DNA from: Natrinema salinisoli | Lineage (GTDB): Archaea; Halobacteriota; Halobacteria; Halobacteriales; Natrialbaceae | Length of the DNA: 64,000 nt | Assembly: GCF_020405205.1 (NCBI RefSeq) | Contig: NZ_CP084471.1 | Location: forward strand, 49,815-113,814 | Reading direction: 5' to 3' | Shown: piece by piece, positions 17,392 to 26,240 of the stretch | How the letters are laid out: each line of letters begins with the position of its first letter | How positions within the stretch are numbered: the first letter of the stretch is position 1 | Position numbers and translations under genes: made by a program | The notes under the pieces: generated by a model | The model's database searches: none | What the model saw: only the letters and a program-made list of their open reading frames with translations | What the model was told of the DNA's origin: nothing

Positions 17392-17670
17392 CTAATCTAA
17401 GTCAACATATTGGTTTTCCCAGTCTCGACGGGCTTCGAGTTCTCGAGTGCCGCGAGCTGTGATCGAGTAGACGTTAGTTCGTTGGTCTTTCTCACCTTTC
17501 TCAACCAGACCCTTATCTACGATTTCGTCTAGATTCGGGTAGAGCCGTCCATGATGGATTTCTTTCTCGTAATAGTCCTCAAGTTCATCTTTGATGGCAA
17601 GACCGTGGGGATCCTCTTGGCCGGCGATCACGTACAGCAAATCCCGCTGGAAACCAGTAAGATCGTACAT
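17392..17670 (-). CDS. PadR-family transcriptional regulator
   Basis: 92 residues, a stand-alone winged helix of the short haloarchaeal PadR type. It starts MYDLTGFQRDLLYVIAG and has LYPNLDEIVDKGLVEKG as the recognition helix and beta-wing. A TATA-like TTTATA at about 17695-17700 lies 27 bp upstream of the ATG, so the transcript is probably leaderless. Two more copies lie nearby (18508-18795 intact, 20472 truncated). Its target is unknown; PadR proteins usually repress a neighbouring transporter or their own gene. Confidence 0.85.
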   Translation of the reverse strand: MYDLTGFQRDLLYVIAGQEDPHGLAIKDELEDYYEKEIHHGRLYPNLDEIVDKGLVEKGEKDQRTNVYSITARGTRELEARRDWENQYVDLD

Positions 17671-17925
17671 ACTATTGGACTCTTTGAGTAGTCGTATAAA
17701 GCCCCATCTATCTTTGATATAGAATTATTAGATTTTCAATATTTTACATTGAGTTCTCACATACATGGTCATACAGTCACCACTATCGATCTGTTTACGA
17801 ATATCCCACGGTGGATAGTAAACCTCATTCGTGGAACGGGCTCGAGGAGAGAATCTGAAAGAACAGAGATCACTCGTTCCAATCAGAAATCGCTCTCCTC
17901 CACTGACAACCCGCTCTCGAAGCCG

Positions 17926-17977
17926 TTTTTTCGCGCCTGATGGGTGAGGCGCGTCCACGCGTGCCTCGAGAGTACCC
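17926..17977 (+). promoter_or_regulatory. Tandem-hairpin leader before the 17978 ORF
   Basis: A T6 run is followed by CGCC...GGTG and by GAGGC...GCCTC enclosing CGT/ACG. The second stem closes 9 bases before the ATG at 17978. Confidence 0.5.
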
Positions 17978-18202
17978 ATGAGTACAGATCAACCGATCCA
18001 TCGTAAACAACATCAGGATCACCAACGTGATTACAATGATACCAGTGACCGAGAGCGACGTTATTCCGGCGACGTTGCTCGACAGAACGGGCACGAACTC
18101 GTCGCCATCGACGAGTGGCTGCCAGGCACGGAAGCCAACACCGTACGATATCCAGCATATGGAAATTCAATTGTCTCGGTTCTACTATCAGCGAAGAGGT
18201 GA
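17978..18202 (+). CDS. Doubtful 74-residue ORF behind a leader
   Basis: The ORF begins right after a tandem-hairpin leader, which is the main reason to list it. Its first half is polar and His/Gln/Asp-rich; the end reads EWLPGTEANTVRYPAYGNSI, faintly like the C-terminal GN motif of DNA methyltransferases. It may be a truncated or decayed gene. A competing minus-strand frame with one hydrophobic helix also exists here. Confidence 0.3.
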   Translation: MSTDQPIHRKQHQDHQRDYNDTSDRERRYSGDVARQNGHELVAIDEWLPGTEANTVRYPAYGNSIVSVLLSAKR

Positions 18203-18301
18203 ACAATTAGAAGTTTATACGCTCCAATACCCGTTCTAAATAGACGTTCATTGATTATCATCGCAGAAATATTGAATACGATCCAATTAATACTGTGTAG
18301 T

Positions 18302-18511
18302 ATGAGTCCAAGACTCACGCTTGAGCCGGTTGACAATGTCCCCTCTGACTCCCAAGTATGCCACTACGACGAACTGAGTGAAGACGCGAAAGAAGAACTC
18401 CCTCTCCTCACAGTCTCTGATGATGTCTCTGTCGAGGGATCAATCGCAGACGGGTTCCATAACTGTGATCTCGTGAAGTACACCGACTACTACGAGGTCT
18501 CTATTGTCTAA
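18302..18511 (+). CDS. Small conserved haloarchaeal protein (DUF7979-like)
   Basis: 69 residues from the ATG at 18302; the in-frame start at 18251 is less likely. MSPRLTLEPVDNVPSD, HYDELSEDAKEELP and CDLVKYTDYYEV are the conserved blocks of a small haloarchaeal family I associate with DUF7979. The function is unknown. Its 3' end overlaps the end of the convergent PadR gene by 4 bp. Confidence 0.65.
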   Translation: MSPRLTLEPVDNVPSDSQVCHYDELSEDAKEELPLLTVSDDVSVEGSIADGFHNCDLVKYTDYYEVSIV

Positions 18512-18795
18512 TTAATAAACTGTTCCTCCCACCTCCGTCTGTCCTCAATCGCTTTCTCTCCCTTATCTGCTATTGCATAGTAATTCGTTCGCCTGTCGAG
18601 TTGCCCTTTCTCAACCAACTCCTTGTTGACGAGTGTATCGAGATTTGGATAGAGCCGTCCATGATTGATGTCGGCGTTGTAGTACTGTTCAACTTCGTTT
18701 TTGACATCCTGGCCTGATGGTTGGTCTGCACCTGCGATGACGTACAACAGGTCGCGTTGGAATCCCGTGAGGTCGTCCATTTCGTTGGATTCCAT
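18508..18795 (-). CDS. PadR-family transcriptional regulator, second copy
   Basis: 95 residues; MDDLTGFQRDLLYVIAGADQ is nearly the same as the PadR at 17392-17670, and LYPNLDTLVNKELVEKG is the matching wing. An alternative start at 18780 gives MDDLTGF, aligned with the other copy. A TATA-like TTATAA at about 18830-18835 would put transcription start near 18805, so both starts are possible. It is convergent with the small gene at 18302. Confidence 0.8.
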   Translation of the reverse strand: MESNEMDDLTGFQRDLLYVIAGADQPSGQDVKNEVEQYYNADINHGRLYPNLDTLVNKELVEKGQLDRRTNYYAIADKGEKAIEDRRRWEEQFIN

Positions 18796-18909
18796 TGAGC
18801 GTGGTGTTTGTTATCCATCCGATATCATATTATAAGCTCACTGTAGTTACCGAATCGGGCGATTCGGTTTCAGAAATCGTTCTGAATACGGGCTACTATC
18901 TACTGATAA

Positions 18910-19020
18910 ACTGATGCCCTCGAACGGCAAGCCCAGCGGGAGCGCTGCGAACTCGAGCGTGCAAAGGCGGTCGCTGGTCCAACTGGTGCAAATCCCGACA
19001 TCGAGGTGCTCAGCCGATGA
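18910..19020 (+). pseudogene. 3' remnant of a helical plasmid protein
   Basis: After an in-frame TAA the sequence reads ALERQAQRERCELERAKAVA, then GPTGANPDIEVLSR, and ends with a TGA that overlaps the next ATG. It has no start codon. The overlap implies that it was once the upstream gene of an operon with the 19017 gene. Confidence 0.45.
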
Positions 19021-19358
19021 CACCAGAGGAGCCCGATCCACAGGATATCCCTGAGTTCGACCGAGCTCTCAGTGTCGACGACCCGGTTCCCGACTCGGAG
19101 TACGATGATCAGGGAAATCACCCAGAACATGGCGCTAGGGATGGCGGTCAGATTTCCATCAACAATCTGCATGAGGCACTTCTTGAAGCCGAACAAACCC
19201 TCAGAAGGGTCGACGACCAACTTCCTGATCCATTGACGCTCAACAGGTCACTTACTGAACTACGCGCCACTGTAGACGTGTATGCTCGGCTCGATTCTGA
19301 GCACCGCAATGGTGGGGACAAAGTCGCCGTACGTAACGTAGCCGCTCGTTGGTGGTAG
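19017..19358 (+). CDS. Hypothetical acidic protein
   Basis: 113 residues from an ATG overlapping the stop of the preceding remnant. An acidic, disordered N-terminal half (EEPDPQDIPEFDRALSVDD) is followed by a short helical segment. The last residues (KVAVRNVAARWW) look unlike the rest, so the 3' end may have been replaced. I do not recognise the family. Confidence 0.45.
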   Translation: MTPEEPDPQDIPEFDRALSVDDPVPDSEYDDQGNHPEHGARDGGQISINNLHEALLEAEQTLRRVDDQLPDPLTLNRSLTELRATVDVYARLDSEHRNGGDKVAVRNVAARWW

Positions 19359-19417
19359 ATCCTTATCTCTCCCCGGTTTTGTATTCTCTTCTGCAGTTCT
19401 GCGGTAGGGAGCTTGTC

Positions 19418-19457
19418 TTAACCAACGTCCCGAGAAGGGTCTCAAATTGTTGGTTAA
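19418..19457. promoter_or_regulatory. Inverted repeat TTAACCAAC ... GTTGGTTAA, copy b
   Basis: Nine-bp arms at 19418-19426 and 19449-19457 with the same spacing class as the other copies. A leader-type hairpin stretch and the 19566 gene follow within 110 bp. Confidence 0.75.
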
Positions 19458-19510
19458 TGCACTCAGTGGCGGAGCCATGCTTCACAACCCTATCTGCTAT
19501 CGACGATAAG

Positions 19511-19565
19511 TCTGTCAGCGCCGTGAAGCGCGAGGCGCGCTCTCACGTGCCCAACACGATTCACC
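19511..19565 (+). promoter_or_regulatory. Leader-type hairpins before the 19566 gene
   Basis: GCGCCGTGAAGCGC forms a short stem, followed by GAGGCGCGCTCTCACGTGCC with further pairing. It ends about 15 bases before the ATG. It is weaker than the best leaders but has the same position and order. Confidence 0.4.
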
Positions 19566-19856
19566 ATGGCTGATCTCGATCCTCGAAACAGCACGAGTGC
19601 CGACTACGAACAGTTCGAGGTCGAACTTCTCGCTCAGGACCGCGACGTCGCTAGTGTTGCGACGGCTGACGTCGACGACGCGACGGCTCGCAACCTGGTC
19701 AGCGAGCTCGTCGACGCGGACGTCGTAACCCCAATTCCCGAGAACCAAGTTTTGGTTCACGAGCCGAGCGACACCGCGTTCGACTCGACGACGCAGCTGG
19801 CTGTCTTCCATCGGGGCTGGACGGCCGGCCACGACGCCAACGAGGAGGACGAGTGA
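19566..19856 (+). CDS. Hypothetical 96-residue plasmid protein
   Basis: An acidic protein with a winged-helix-like central part (DVASVATADVDDATARNLVS, LVDADVVTPIPENQVLVHEP) and an acidic tail. It follows inverted repeat copy b and a leader. Its TGA overlaps the start of the next small gene (TGATG), so the two are translationally coupled. The function is unknown. Confidence 0.6.
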   Translation: MADLDPRNSTSADYEQFEVELLAQDRDVASVATADVDDATARNLVSELVDADVVTPIPENQVLVHEPSDTAFDSTTQLAVFHRGWTAGHDANEEDE

Positions 19857-20017
19857 TGCAGCAGACACTCGTCGGCTGTGCGTTCTGCGACGCTCTGCCC
19901 AGCACCGAGACTGGTGGGGCCCATACCTGGGGGCAGGACGTCATTGAGAGGGACATCCGTTCTTGGCAACAGCCGTGGCTCAAGAAGTCTGCTACCGATG
20001 GTCTGAGCGAAGAGTGA
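19856..20017 (+). CDS. Small CxxC protein coupled to the 19566 gene
   Basis: 53 residues starting at an ATG that overlaps the previous stop. The N-terminus carries CAFC in VGCAFCDALPSTETGG, a possible half zinc knuckle; the rest has three Trp residues (TWGQDV, RSWQQPWLKK). It is too short to classify. The coupling supports a real gene. Confidence 0.5.
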   Translation: MQQTLVGCAFCDALPSTETGGAHTWGQDVIERDIRSWQQPWLKKSATDGLSEE

Positions 20018-20029
20018 GAAGACCGTATT

Positions 20030-20344
20030 TCAGGCGTTGACCGTGGTCCGTACCTCAACCGCACCGGTTCCGCGTACCACGACGTCGTATCCTGCGTACT
20101 CGAAGGAGATTTTGTTGACAGCAGGCTCAGCTCGAGAAGTGAACAACGCGTTCAGCGCGTCTGGATTGATCGCATTATAGAGTGGGGGCAGTTCAACCAT
20201 ATCCAGACCAGAGGCTTCTGACACCGCCGAAACAACCGCATAGACAGGTGTATTCTCGGTGTCCTGCACCCATTCAGCAGTAGTAGACAGAGTCAGTTTA
20301 GCTGAAGAGTCATCCGTATTAACCTGTGTGCCTATCTTTCCCAT
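20030..20344 (-). CDS. HalOD1-domain protein
   Basis: 104 residues from the ATG at 20344. A TATA-like TTTTATAT around 20367-20374 sits 27 bp upstream, arguing for this leaderless start over the in-frame one at 20404. PVYAVVSAVSEASGLD, LPPLYNAINPDAL and FEYAGYDVVVRGTG are the HalOD1 blocks. The domain is a common stand-alone or fused output module in haloarchaea without known biochemistry. Confidence 0.8.
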   Translation of the reverse strand: MGKIGTQVNTDDSSAKLTLSTTAEWVQDTENTPVYAVVSAVSEASGLDMVELPPLYNAINPDALNALFTSRAEPAVNKISFEYAGYDVVVRGTGAVEVRTTVNA

Positions 20345-20471
20345 GGATCCTGCACTGCAATACTCCGATATAAAAGGATTTCCAAACTCTGTTGAAGGAG
20401 TCACGGTCTTTCATGTTTGACGGGACGCTGTCATTCCCATTCTTATGTCGCTGACCATCAGGAGGAATTAT

Positions 20472-20564
20472 ATGTACGATCTGACCGGTTTCCAGCGTGA
20501 TCTGCTGTACGTGGTTGCGGAACTGGAGGTGCCGCACGGCCTGGCGATCAAGGAAGAACTCAAG
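20472..20564 (+). pseudogene. Truncated PadR regulator, third copy
   Basis: MYDLTGFQRDLLYVVAELEV and PHGLAIKEELK reproduce the start of the two PadR genes upstream. After about 31 residues the frame runs into unrelated sequence that on the minus strand is a transporter fragment. GGAGG lies 8 bases before the ATG. The junction at about 20565 marks a deletion or insertion. Confidence 0.75.
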
Positions 20565-20891
20565 GGAGCCGACCGTGCCGATCGAGAACGACGCTCGTCG
20601 TGGCGTCACCCAGCAACAGCAGCGCCAGGAGGAAGAACACCAGCGTGGAGGTGAAACCGGTCGTCGGCGCATCGAACGAGTCGACGGCTCCCAGCACGAA
20701 TAGTAGTGTAACGCTGAGGAGACTCAAGACGACGTACGCATCGGCCGGGTCAGCCACAGAACGAGCACCGAGAGGAACACCGCCAGCGTCCGTTGCCCCT
20801 CGACGGACAACAATGGCAGTGGGTCGAGTGTCGTTCCGACGACAAGGATACCAGCGGCCATTAGCAGTCCGGCTGTTTGCCATGACGCCAT
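20560..20891 (-). pseudogene. DASS/SLC13-like anion transporter, N-terminal fragment, frameshifted
   Basis: From an ATG at 20891 the frame reads MASWQTAGLLMAAGILVVG, then EGQRTLAVFLSVLVLWLTRP, as in the first two helices of DASS-type symporters. A frameshift near 20730 moves to AYVVLSLLSVTLLFVLGAVD and GFTSTLVFFLLALLLLGD. The rest of the transporter is missing at the PadR junction. DASS proteins move dicarboxylates, and malic enzyme lies next to it, so a malate uptake/oxidation pair may once have stood here. Confidence 0.5.
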
Positions 20892-21155
20892 CGATGACTC
20901 CAGCACCGACTGCTTTCCTACCCGATCTCTCATCACTCGGACCGTTGCCGCTCCCGCCCATGAATCTGATGACACCACACTAGGACCGAATTCGAACCGG
21001 CGGCGCCTAGTCAATTAGAACCAGTTGAAGAACGAAGGCGTTCAAAATTGAGGGGGTAGCTGTTCACCCAGAAATAATCATGATAATGTAGCTCACGCAG
21101 AAATAAGGGTACAAACATACACTTTTGTTGGTGGGCAGGAGACGAGCGACCACAA

Positions 21156-23411
21156 ATGGACGAAGACGCGCTCGAGTATCACAAGACAGATCCACCGGGG
21201 AAGATCGAAATATCGACGACGAAACCGACGAACACGCAACGGGACCTCTCGCTGGCGTACTCTCCGGGCGTCGCCGCCCCGTGTCGCGAGATCGCCGCGG
21301 AACCGGATGATGCCTACCAGTACACGACAAAGGGAAACCTCGTGGGCGTAATCTCGAACGGGTCGGCCGTCCTCGGGCTGGGTGATATCGGCGCTCAGGC
21401 CTCGAAACCAGTCATGGAGGGAAAAGGCGTCCTGTTTAAACGATTCGCCGACATCGACGTCTTCGACATCGAACTCGATCTCGATGATCCGGACGCGTTC
21501 GTCGAGTCGGTTGCGGCGATGGAGTCGACCTTCGGCGGAATCAACCTCGAGGACATCGCGGCACCGGACTGTTTCGAAATCGAGGAGCGCCTCCGCGACC
21601 GACTATCGGTTCCCGTGTTTCACGACGATCAGCACGGCACCGCCATCATCTCCGGCGCTGCTCTCCTCAACGCCGCGGAGATTGTCGGCAAGGATCTCGC
21701 AGACCTCGAGGTTGCGTTCGCCGGTGCAGGTGCCGCCGCGGTCGCAACCGCGAAGTTCTACGTCTCGCTGGGCGTCCCCCGAAAAAATATCACTATGTGT
21801 GATATCGACGGTATTTTGACGACGGAACGGGCGGAATCCGGCGAGCTGAACGAGTACAACCGGCAGTTCGCACGGAACGTACCCGACGGCGATGTCGCGG
21901 ACGCGATGGAGGATGCGGACGCGTTCGTCGGGCTCTCTGCCGGCGGTATCGTCAGCCAGGAGATGGTCCGATCGATGGCCGACGATCCGATCGTCTTCGC
22001 GATGGCAAATCCCGAGCCGGAGATCGGCTACGAGGAAGCCAAGGCGGCCCGCGACGATACCGTCATCATGGCGACCGGTCGGTCGGACTACCCCAATCAG
22101 GTCAACAACGTCCTCGGATTTCCCTTCATCTTCCGCGGTGCGCTCGATGTCCGTACCACTGAGATCAACGAGAAGATGAAGGTCGCGGCGGCCCACGCGC
22201 TGGCAGATCTAGCCAAGCAGGACGTCCCCGATTCGGTAGTCAAAGCCTACGGCGATCAGCCGCTACAGTTCGGCCCGGACTATATCATACCCAAACCTCT
22301 CGACACTCGCGTCCTCTTCGAGGTCGCACCCGCGGTCGCACGGGCGGCGATCGAGTCGGGCGCGGCTCGCATCGAACTCGACGTTGACGAGTACGTCGAA
22401 CGCCTCGAGGCCCGCCTCGGTAAATCTCGTGAGATGATGCGCGTCGTGCTCAACAAGGCCAAGTCCGACCCCAAACGGATTGCGCTAACCGAGGGGACTG
22501 ACGAGACGATCGTCCGTGCGGCAGCCCAAATCGAAGAGCGCGGAATCGCGAAGCCGGTCCTGATCGGCGACGAAGACGAGATTCATCGTACGGTCGTGAA
22601 CCTCGGCCTCGAGTTCGAACCGGACATCGTCGACCCCGCTGGCGGGGAGTGTGAGGCGTACGCCGACCACCTCTACGAGCGACGACAGCGCGACGGTATC
22701 ACCCAACGTGAGGCCGAATCACTGATTCGCGACGACACCAACTACTTCGGCAGCGTCATGGTTGATCGCGGCGACGTCGACGCGATGCTCACCGGATTGA
22801 CGAACCACTATCCGTCGGCACTCCGCCCACCGCTACAAGTCGTCGGAACGGCCGACGACGCCGAGTACGCCGCCGGCGTCTACATGCTCACGTTCAAGAA
22901 TCGCGTGATCTTCGTCGCTGACGCCACGGTCAACCAGGCTCCCGACGAAGACGTCCTCGAGGAGGTTACCCGCCACACCGCCGAATTGGCTCGTCGGTTC
23001 GACGTTGAACCGCGCGCCGCCTTGCTCTCGTACTCCGATTTCGGTAGCGTCGACAATGAAGGTACCCGCAAACCTAGCGAAGCGGCCCGCCGCCTACGTG
23101 AGGACTCCGACATCGACTTCCCCGTCGACGGTGAGATGCAAGCCGACACCGCCGTCCTCGAGGAGATGCTGACCGATACCTACGATTTCACCGAGTTAGA
23201 ACGGCCCGCGAACGTGCTGATCTTCCCGAATCTCGAGGCGGGCAACATCGGCTACAAGCTACTCCAGCGCCTTGGTGGGGCTGACGCCATCGGCCCGATG
23301 CTAGTCGGGATGGATAAGCCAGTCCACGTGCTCCAGCGCGGCGACGAGGTCAAGGATATCGTCAACCTCGCGGCCGTTGCGACGGTCGACGCCCAAGATA
23401 GCCATTCATGA
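21156..23411 (+). CDS. maeB: Malic enzyme with C-terminal phosphotransacetylase-like domain (MaeB type)
   Basis: 751 residues. Residues 1 to about 420 are the malic enzyme part: [13 protein letters not shown], the catalytic Lys region [18 protein letters not shown], the metal site FEIEERL...HDDQHGTAI and the Rossmann segment [17 protein letters not shown]. It decarboxylates malate to pyruvate with NAD(P). Residues about 430-751 match phosphate acetyltransferase ([35 protein letters not shown]). In MaeB-type enzymes this domain is usually regulatory and binds acetyl-CoA. It appears intact and monocistronic. Confidence 0.93.
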   Translation: MDEDALEYHKTDPPGKIEISTTKPTNTQRDLSLAYSPGVAAPCREIAAEPDDAYQYTTKGNLVGVISNGSAVLGLGDIGAQASKPVMEGKGVLFKRFADIDVFDIELDLDDPDAFVESVAAMESTFGGINLEDIAAPDCFEIEERLRDRLSVPVFHDDQHGTAIISGAALLNAAEIVGKDLADLEVAFAGAGAAAVATAKFYVSLGVPRKNITMCDIDGILTTERAESGELNEYNRQFARNVPDGDVADAMEDADAFVGLSAGGIVSQEMVRSMADDPIVFAMANPEPEIGYEEAKAARDDTVIMATGRSDYPNQVNNVLGFPFIFRGALDVRTTEINEKMKVAAAHALADLAKQDVPDSVVKAYGDQPLQFGPDYIIPKPLDTRVLFEVAPAVARAAIESGAARIELDVDEYVERLEARLGKSREMMRVVLNKAKSDPKRIALTEGTDETIVRAAAQIEERGIAKPVLIGDEDEIHRTVVNLGLEFEPDIVDPAGGECEAYADHLYERRQRDGITQREAESLIRDDTNYFGSVMVDRGDVDAMLTGLTNHYPSALRPPLQVVGTADDAEYAAGVYMLTFKNRVIFVADATVNQAPDEDVLEEVTRHTAELARRFDVEPRAALLSYSDFGSVDNEGTRKPSEAARRLREDSDIDFPVDGEMQADTAVLEEMLTDTYDFTELERPANVLIFPNLEAGNIGYKLLQRLGGADAIGPMLVGMDKPVHVLQRGDEVKDIVNLAAVATVDAQDSHS

Positions 23412-23615
23412 GCGGTTAAATCGATTCCTCGGTACGTTCCTGCTGGAATTGTCCTCCCAGTAAGTGAACACATGCTCGATCACCCGGAGAGCGTCCGGCA
23501 ATAGGTCCTCGCTACACACTATGCGCGTCTGTTTGTCATAGGTGCTTACGAGATCGGGGGACGGCCTCGCCCTTTCTGAGTCTGTCAGGACGATAGCTGG
23601 TTCGCCGAGCGACAC
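23406..23615 (-). CDS. Uncertain C-terminal fragment or small protein
   Basis: 69 residues from a GTG; the frame stays open further upstream, so the true start is not defined. YDKQTRIVCSEDLLPDALRV and IEHVFTYWEDN look like real protein, unlike the overlapping GC-rich frames. It overlaps the malic enzyme end by 6 bp on the opposite strand. I cannot name it, and it may be the 3' end of a lost gene. Confidence 0.3.
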   Translation of the reverse strand: MSLGEPAIVLTDSERARPSPDLVSTYDKQTRIVCSEDLLPDALRVIEHVFTYWEDNSSRNVPRNRFNRS

Positions 23616-23629
23616 GGCCGGCTGGATAG

Positions 23630-24133
23630 GTGTGCACGTACCGGCTTGCCCCGCTCACCGCTTCCGCCCTCCGCGTCGCTCGCGACCGACCATTCCGGGC
23701 ATGCGGGCGCTCTCCACACCGCCCGCGCCCGTTCCGGGCTAAAGTGTATGTGCCCTCGACGCCAGCGGGTATCCCCGTCGGTTGCGCCCCTTGCGGGCTT
23801 TCGCGTTCCAGCGCTTTGTGCCGCCTGCGCTGTCGCGCGCCACACCGCGGCGCGCGTTCTCGGCGACAGTCGCCCTGGACACGGACCCGCGTATCGGGCC
23901 GGACACGAACGGGCATATCCCGCTGGCCGCTCGCTCCGGGCGGGTCGGCGCGCGGTGCTGGTTGGGTGGCCTCCCTGAGGCGCGCTCTCGCTCGCGCCCC
24001 AGAGGGCGCTCGCGAAGGCGCGAGCGAGAGCGCCCAGATGGTTCTATCGGTCGTTGTCGTCGGAAAACCGCGATGTAGCAGCATCGCGGTGTCGGGCGCT
24101 GAGCGCCTTCAATGGTACCTTGGAGAGATACCA
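23630..24133. other. GC-rich structured non-coding stretch upstream of the RPA-like gene
   Basis: About 430 bp (23630-24060) of extreme G+C content in which several frames on both strands are open simply because stops are rare. It contains strong palindromes (CGCTCTCGCTCGCG ... CGCGAGCGAGAGCG at about 23983-24031; CACACCGCGGCGCGCG). It is followed by CCGCGATG...CATCGCGG (24069-24090), GGCGCTGAGCGCC and GGTA...TACC just before the ATG at 24134. No frame looks like a protein. It may be a long structured 5' UTR, a non-coding RNA or a replication-linked site. Confidence 0.5.
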
Positions 24134-25000
24134 ATGTCCAGTAACAACGCTAGCGGAAAGGTCGTTTCGGTCGATGAACAGGCATTCGAGAAAACGGGCG
24201 AGCAGGCGGTCGATGAAGATGGCTTCCCCGTCGTCGACGAGACGCCGGAGTTCGAGGCAGCGGTCGAGCAGGAGACACAAGCGAAGGTGGATGCGAACCA
24301 CCCGGACGGGATCGCGGACACGAGCGACGAGCGGATTCACGGTGTCACCCTCAAACAGGAGGAGCGCATTCAGGCGCGGGAAGCCGAACTGGAGCGCATC
24401 AGTGCCCAGGCCGAGCTCGGAACCCAGGATGGTCGCGAGCAGCGCACGCGAGAGGTCGTCAGCAAGCTGTGTGGCCGTGACGAGCCGGCGCCGGAGGAGT
24501 GTACGGATCCCCGAGAGAAGCTGACGCAAGAGGAACTCGCGGAGGTCAACGAGCAGGCGATGCGGATCAGCGATGAGGTGAAGGGTAGCTGGTCGAGAGC
24601 GGTCGTCGCGAAGCAGCTGGCCGAGAAGGTGCAGCGCGGGCGGGACGTCACGAAGGCGGTTCTGGAGACGCTCGAGGAACTGAAGGCGGCGCCGGGGGCG
24701 ATCGTGCCCATCGCGGACGTGCCGGACGTCCCGGTCGGTGAGGTGACGGTCGAAGGAACTGTGCAGACCCTCTGGAAGCCGTCCTCAACCAGCATCCAGC
24801 AAGTCGGACTGATAGCGGATGATAGCGGGAAAATCAAGTTCACCTGCTGGGAGAAATCCGATCAGACGGTGGTGCAGGAAGGCGAAACGGTCCGGTTCCG
24901 GGCGGCAGCCAAGAACTGGTACGAGGGCCGGTGCTCAATCGCGCTGACCGGGTGGTCGAGGATCGAGTTCCCGGAGCGCGGTCGGTGGTGGGAAGAGTAG
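24134..25000 (+). CDS. OB-fold single-stranded DNA-binding protein, RPA-like
   Basis: 288 residues; the ATG at 24134 follows the hairpin leader, while the longer frame from 23630 is GC-rich artefact. The first 190 residues are acidic and helical. Residues about 200-288 are an OB fold: VGEVTVEGTVQTLWKP, IQQVGLIADDSGKIKFTCWE and FRAAAKNWYEGRCSIALTGW, as in haloarchaeal replication factor A proteins. The conserved Trp and Lys residues fit ssDNA binding. Such genes are common on haloarchaeal plasmids. It lies 200 bp upstream of the 25202 ORF and integrase. Confidence 0.8.
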   Translation: MSSNNASGKVVSVDEQAFEKTGEQAVDEDGFPVVDETPEFEAAVEQETQAKVDANHPDGIADTSDERIHGVTLKQEERIQAREAELERISAQAELGTQDGREQRTREVVSKLCGRDEPAPEECTDPREKLTQEELAEVNEQAMRISDEVKGSWSRAVVAKQLAEKVQRGRDVTKAVLETLEELKAAPGAIVPIADVPDVPVGEVTVEGTVQTLWKPSSTSIQQVGLIADDSGKIKFTCWEKSDQTVVQEGETVRFRAAAKNWYEGRCSIALTGWSRIEFPERGRWWEE

Positions 25001-25147
25001 CGAGCGGACTGGTCTCTTTCTTTTTCCGTGCCAGACCAGACCCAAGCCCCACCACCCCACCCTCCGGTCGGCCGGCAGCCACAATCGGAGTCATCGCTTT
25101 GGGAGTGGTGTACCCAGAAACAAGACCGCTGACGTGACGGAGTCTGT

Positions 25148-25201
25148 TTATTGGCCCCCTGGAGGGGCGGAGGGCACACCAGACACGTGCCCCGAGCACC
25201 A
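25148..25201 (+). promoter_or_regulatory. Tandem-hairpin leader before the 28-residue ORF
   Basis: TTTATT, then GCCCC/GGGGC (stem 1), then GGGCAC...GTGCCC (stem 2), then 9 bases to the ATG at 25202. Both stems are perfect. Confidence 0.65.
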
Positions 25202-25288
25202 ATGTCCGAGAAACGTACTCTCACGGCCCGCGAGCGGCTTCGCATTCACCTCCGCGAGGCCCGCCGCACTGAGGGAGGTGATGGATAG
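25202..25288 (+). CDS. 28-residue ORF immediately upstream of the integrase
   Basis: MSEKRTLTARERLRIHLREA continues RRTEGGDG and stops at the base before the integrase ATG, so the two are contiguous without a gap. It begins right after a perfect tandem-hairpin leader. The peptide is basic and helical. It may be a leader peptide coupling translation of the integrase, or a small DNA-binding excisionase-like factor; neither is proven. Confidence 0.5.
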   Translation: MSEKRTLTARERLRIHLREARRTEGGDG

Positions 25289-26218
25289 ATGGTTGACGAC
25301 TGGTACGAGAAGGTCTTCGAGAACAAGCACGACGAAATCAACGAGTTCCTGCGGCAGAAGGAGGCGATGGGCCGTAGTCCGCGAACACTTAATGCCTACA
25401 GTCGCACACTTAAGAAGTTCTATCACGAGCAATTTCCGGACCTGAAGCCTGCAAAAACGGAAGTTAGACACATCGAAGAATATCTGCATGAACTGAACGA
25501 ACGGGATCTAAGTCAGAACACGAAACGTCGGTATCTCGAATCACTCTCATCGTTTTTTAGCTACGCGATGAAGCGACCACGGTTTGAGGAGATCAACAGC
25601 AATCCCGCTGGCGTCGTATTGGAGGAAATTCCGAAGCGGGTTCACGATAGACCTGATTGTGCGACGTGGGAGAATGCGAAGAAGATCGTCCACGAGATTG
25701 CCGATCCTCGTGATAAGTCAGTCGCGGTGCTTCTGGCTAAAACTGGGTGTCGATTGACTGCGGCTCTTGAAATTAAGCAAGACGATTTAATGCTGGAGGA
25801 AGGTTTCATTCCCCTGCGAAAGCGAAAGGGCGGAAAGCAGACAGTCGTACCAGTCGATAATGAGGTAATCAAGAGTATCCGCAGGCTTCACAAGATCACC
25901 CCAGATGAGTTAGATTATCTCTTCGTCAGTATGAGGGGTCATCGTCTGTCTCGTGAACGGATCCGAGTCGCTGTTCGGAAGGCTGCAATCTCAAGTGGCA
26001 TTATGGAAAGAGGTGAGACTCAGTTTCACCGGAAGTTTACACCACATACATTTCGAACTGTTTTCACGACACTGATGCGGAAGCGGGGTATGGATGATAG
26101 AATCCTCAAATATATCCGAGGCGATTCCAGCGATCAGACGATGGATGTCTACACGAGGGTTGATCGGGGGGAGGTTCGGGAACAGTATCTAGACTGCATA
26201 GCGAAATTGGGGCTCTGA
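25289..26218 (+). CDS. Tyrosine recombinase / integrase
   Basis: 309 residues with the two-domain layout of phage integrases: a SAM-like core-binding domain at about 5-100, then the catalytic domain. Arg155 (TGCRLTAALE), His253 and Arg256 (TPHTFRTVF) and the nucleophile Tyr288 (MDVYTRVD) are all present, so it should be active. It would integrate or excise the element by site-specific recombination. A tRNA-Thr-like 3' half lies 22 bp downstream and is the likely attachment site. Confidence 0.88.
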   Translation: MVDDWYEKVFENKHDEINEFLRQKEAMGRSPRTLNAYSRTLKKFYHEQFPDLKPAKTEVRHIEEYLHELNERDLSQNTKRRYLESLSSFFSYAMKRPRFEEINSNPAGVVLEEIPKRVHDRPDCATWENAKKIVHEIADPRDKSVAVLLAKTGCRLTAALEIKQDDLMLEEGFIPLRKRKGGKQTVVPVDNEVIKSIRRLHKITPDELDYLFVSMRGHRLSRERIRVAVRKAAISSGIMERGETQFHRKFTPHTFRTVFTTLMRKRGMDDRILKYIRGDSSDQTMDVYTRVDRGEVREQYLDCIAKLGL

Positions 26219-26240
26219 AAGCCTTCTCCCCTGTTACAAG

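Noticed and set aside
23536..24134. Long overlapping ORFs in several frames around 23.5-24.1 kb
   Set aside because: They are open because G+C is extreme and stops are rare; the residues are Arg/Pro/Ala-rich and unlike protein, and the sequence is palindromic.
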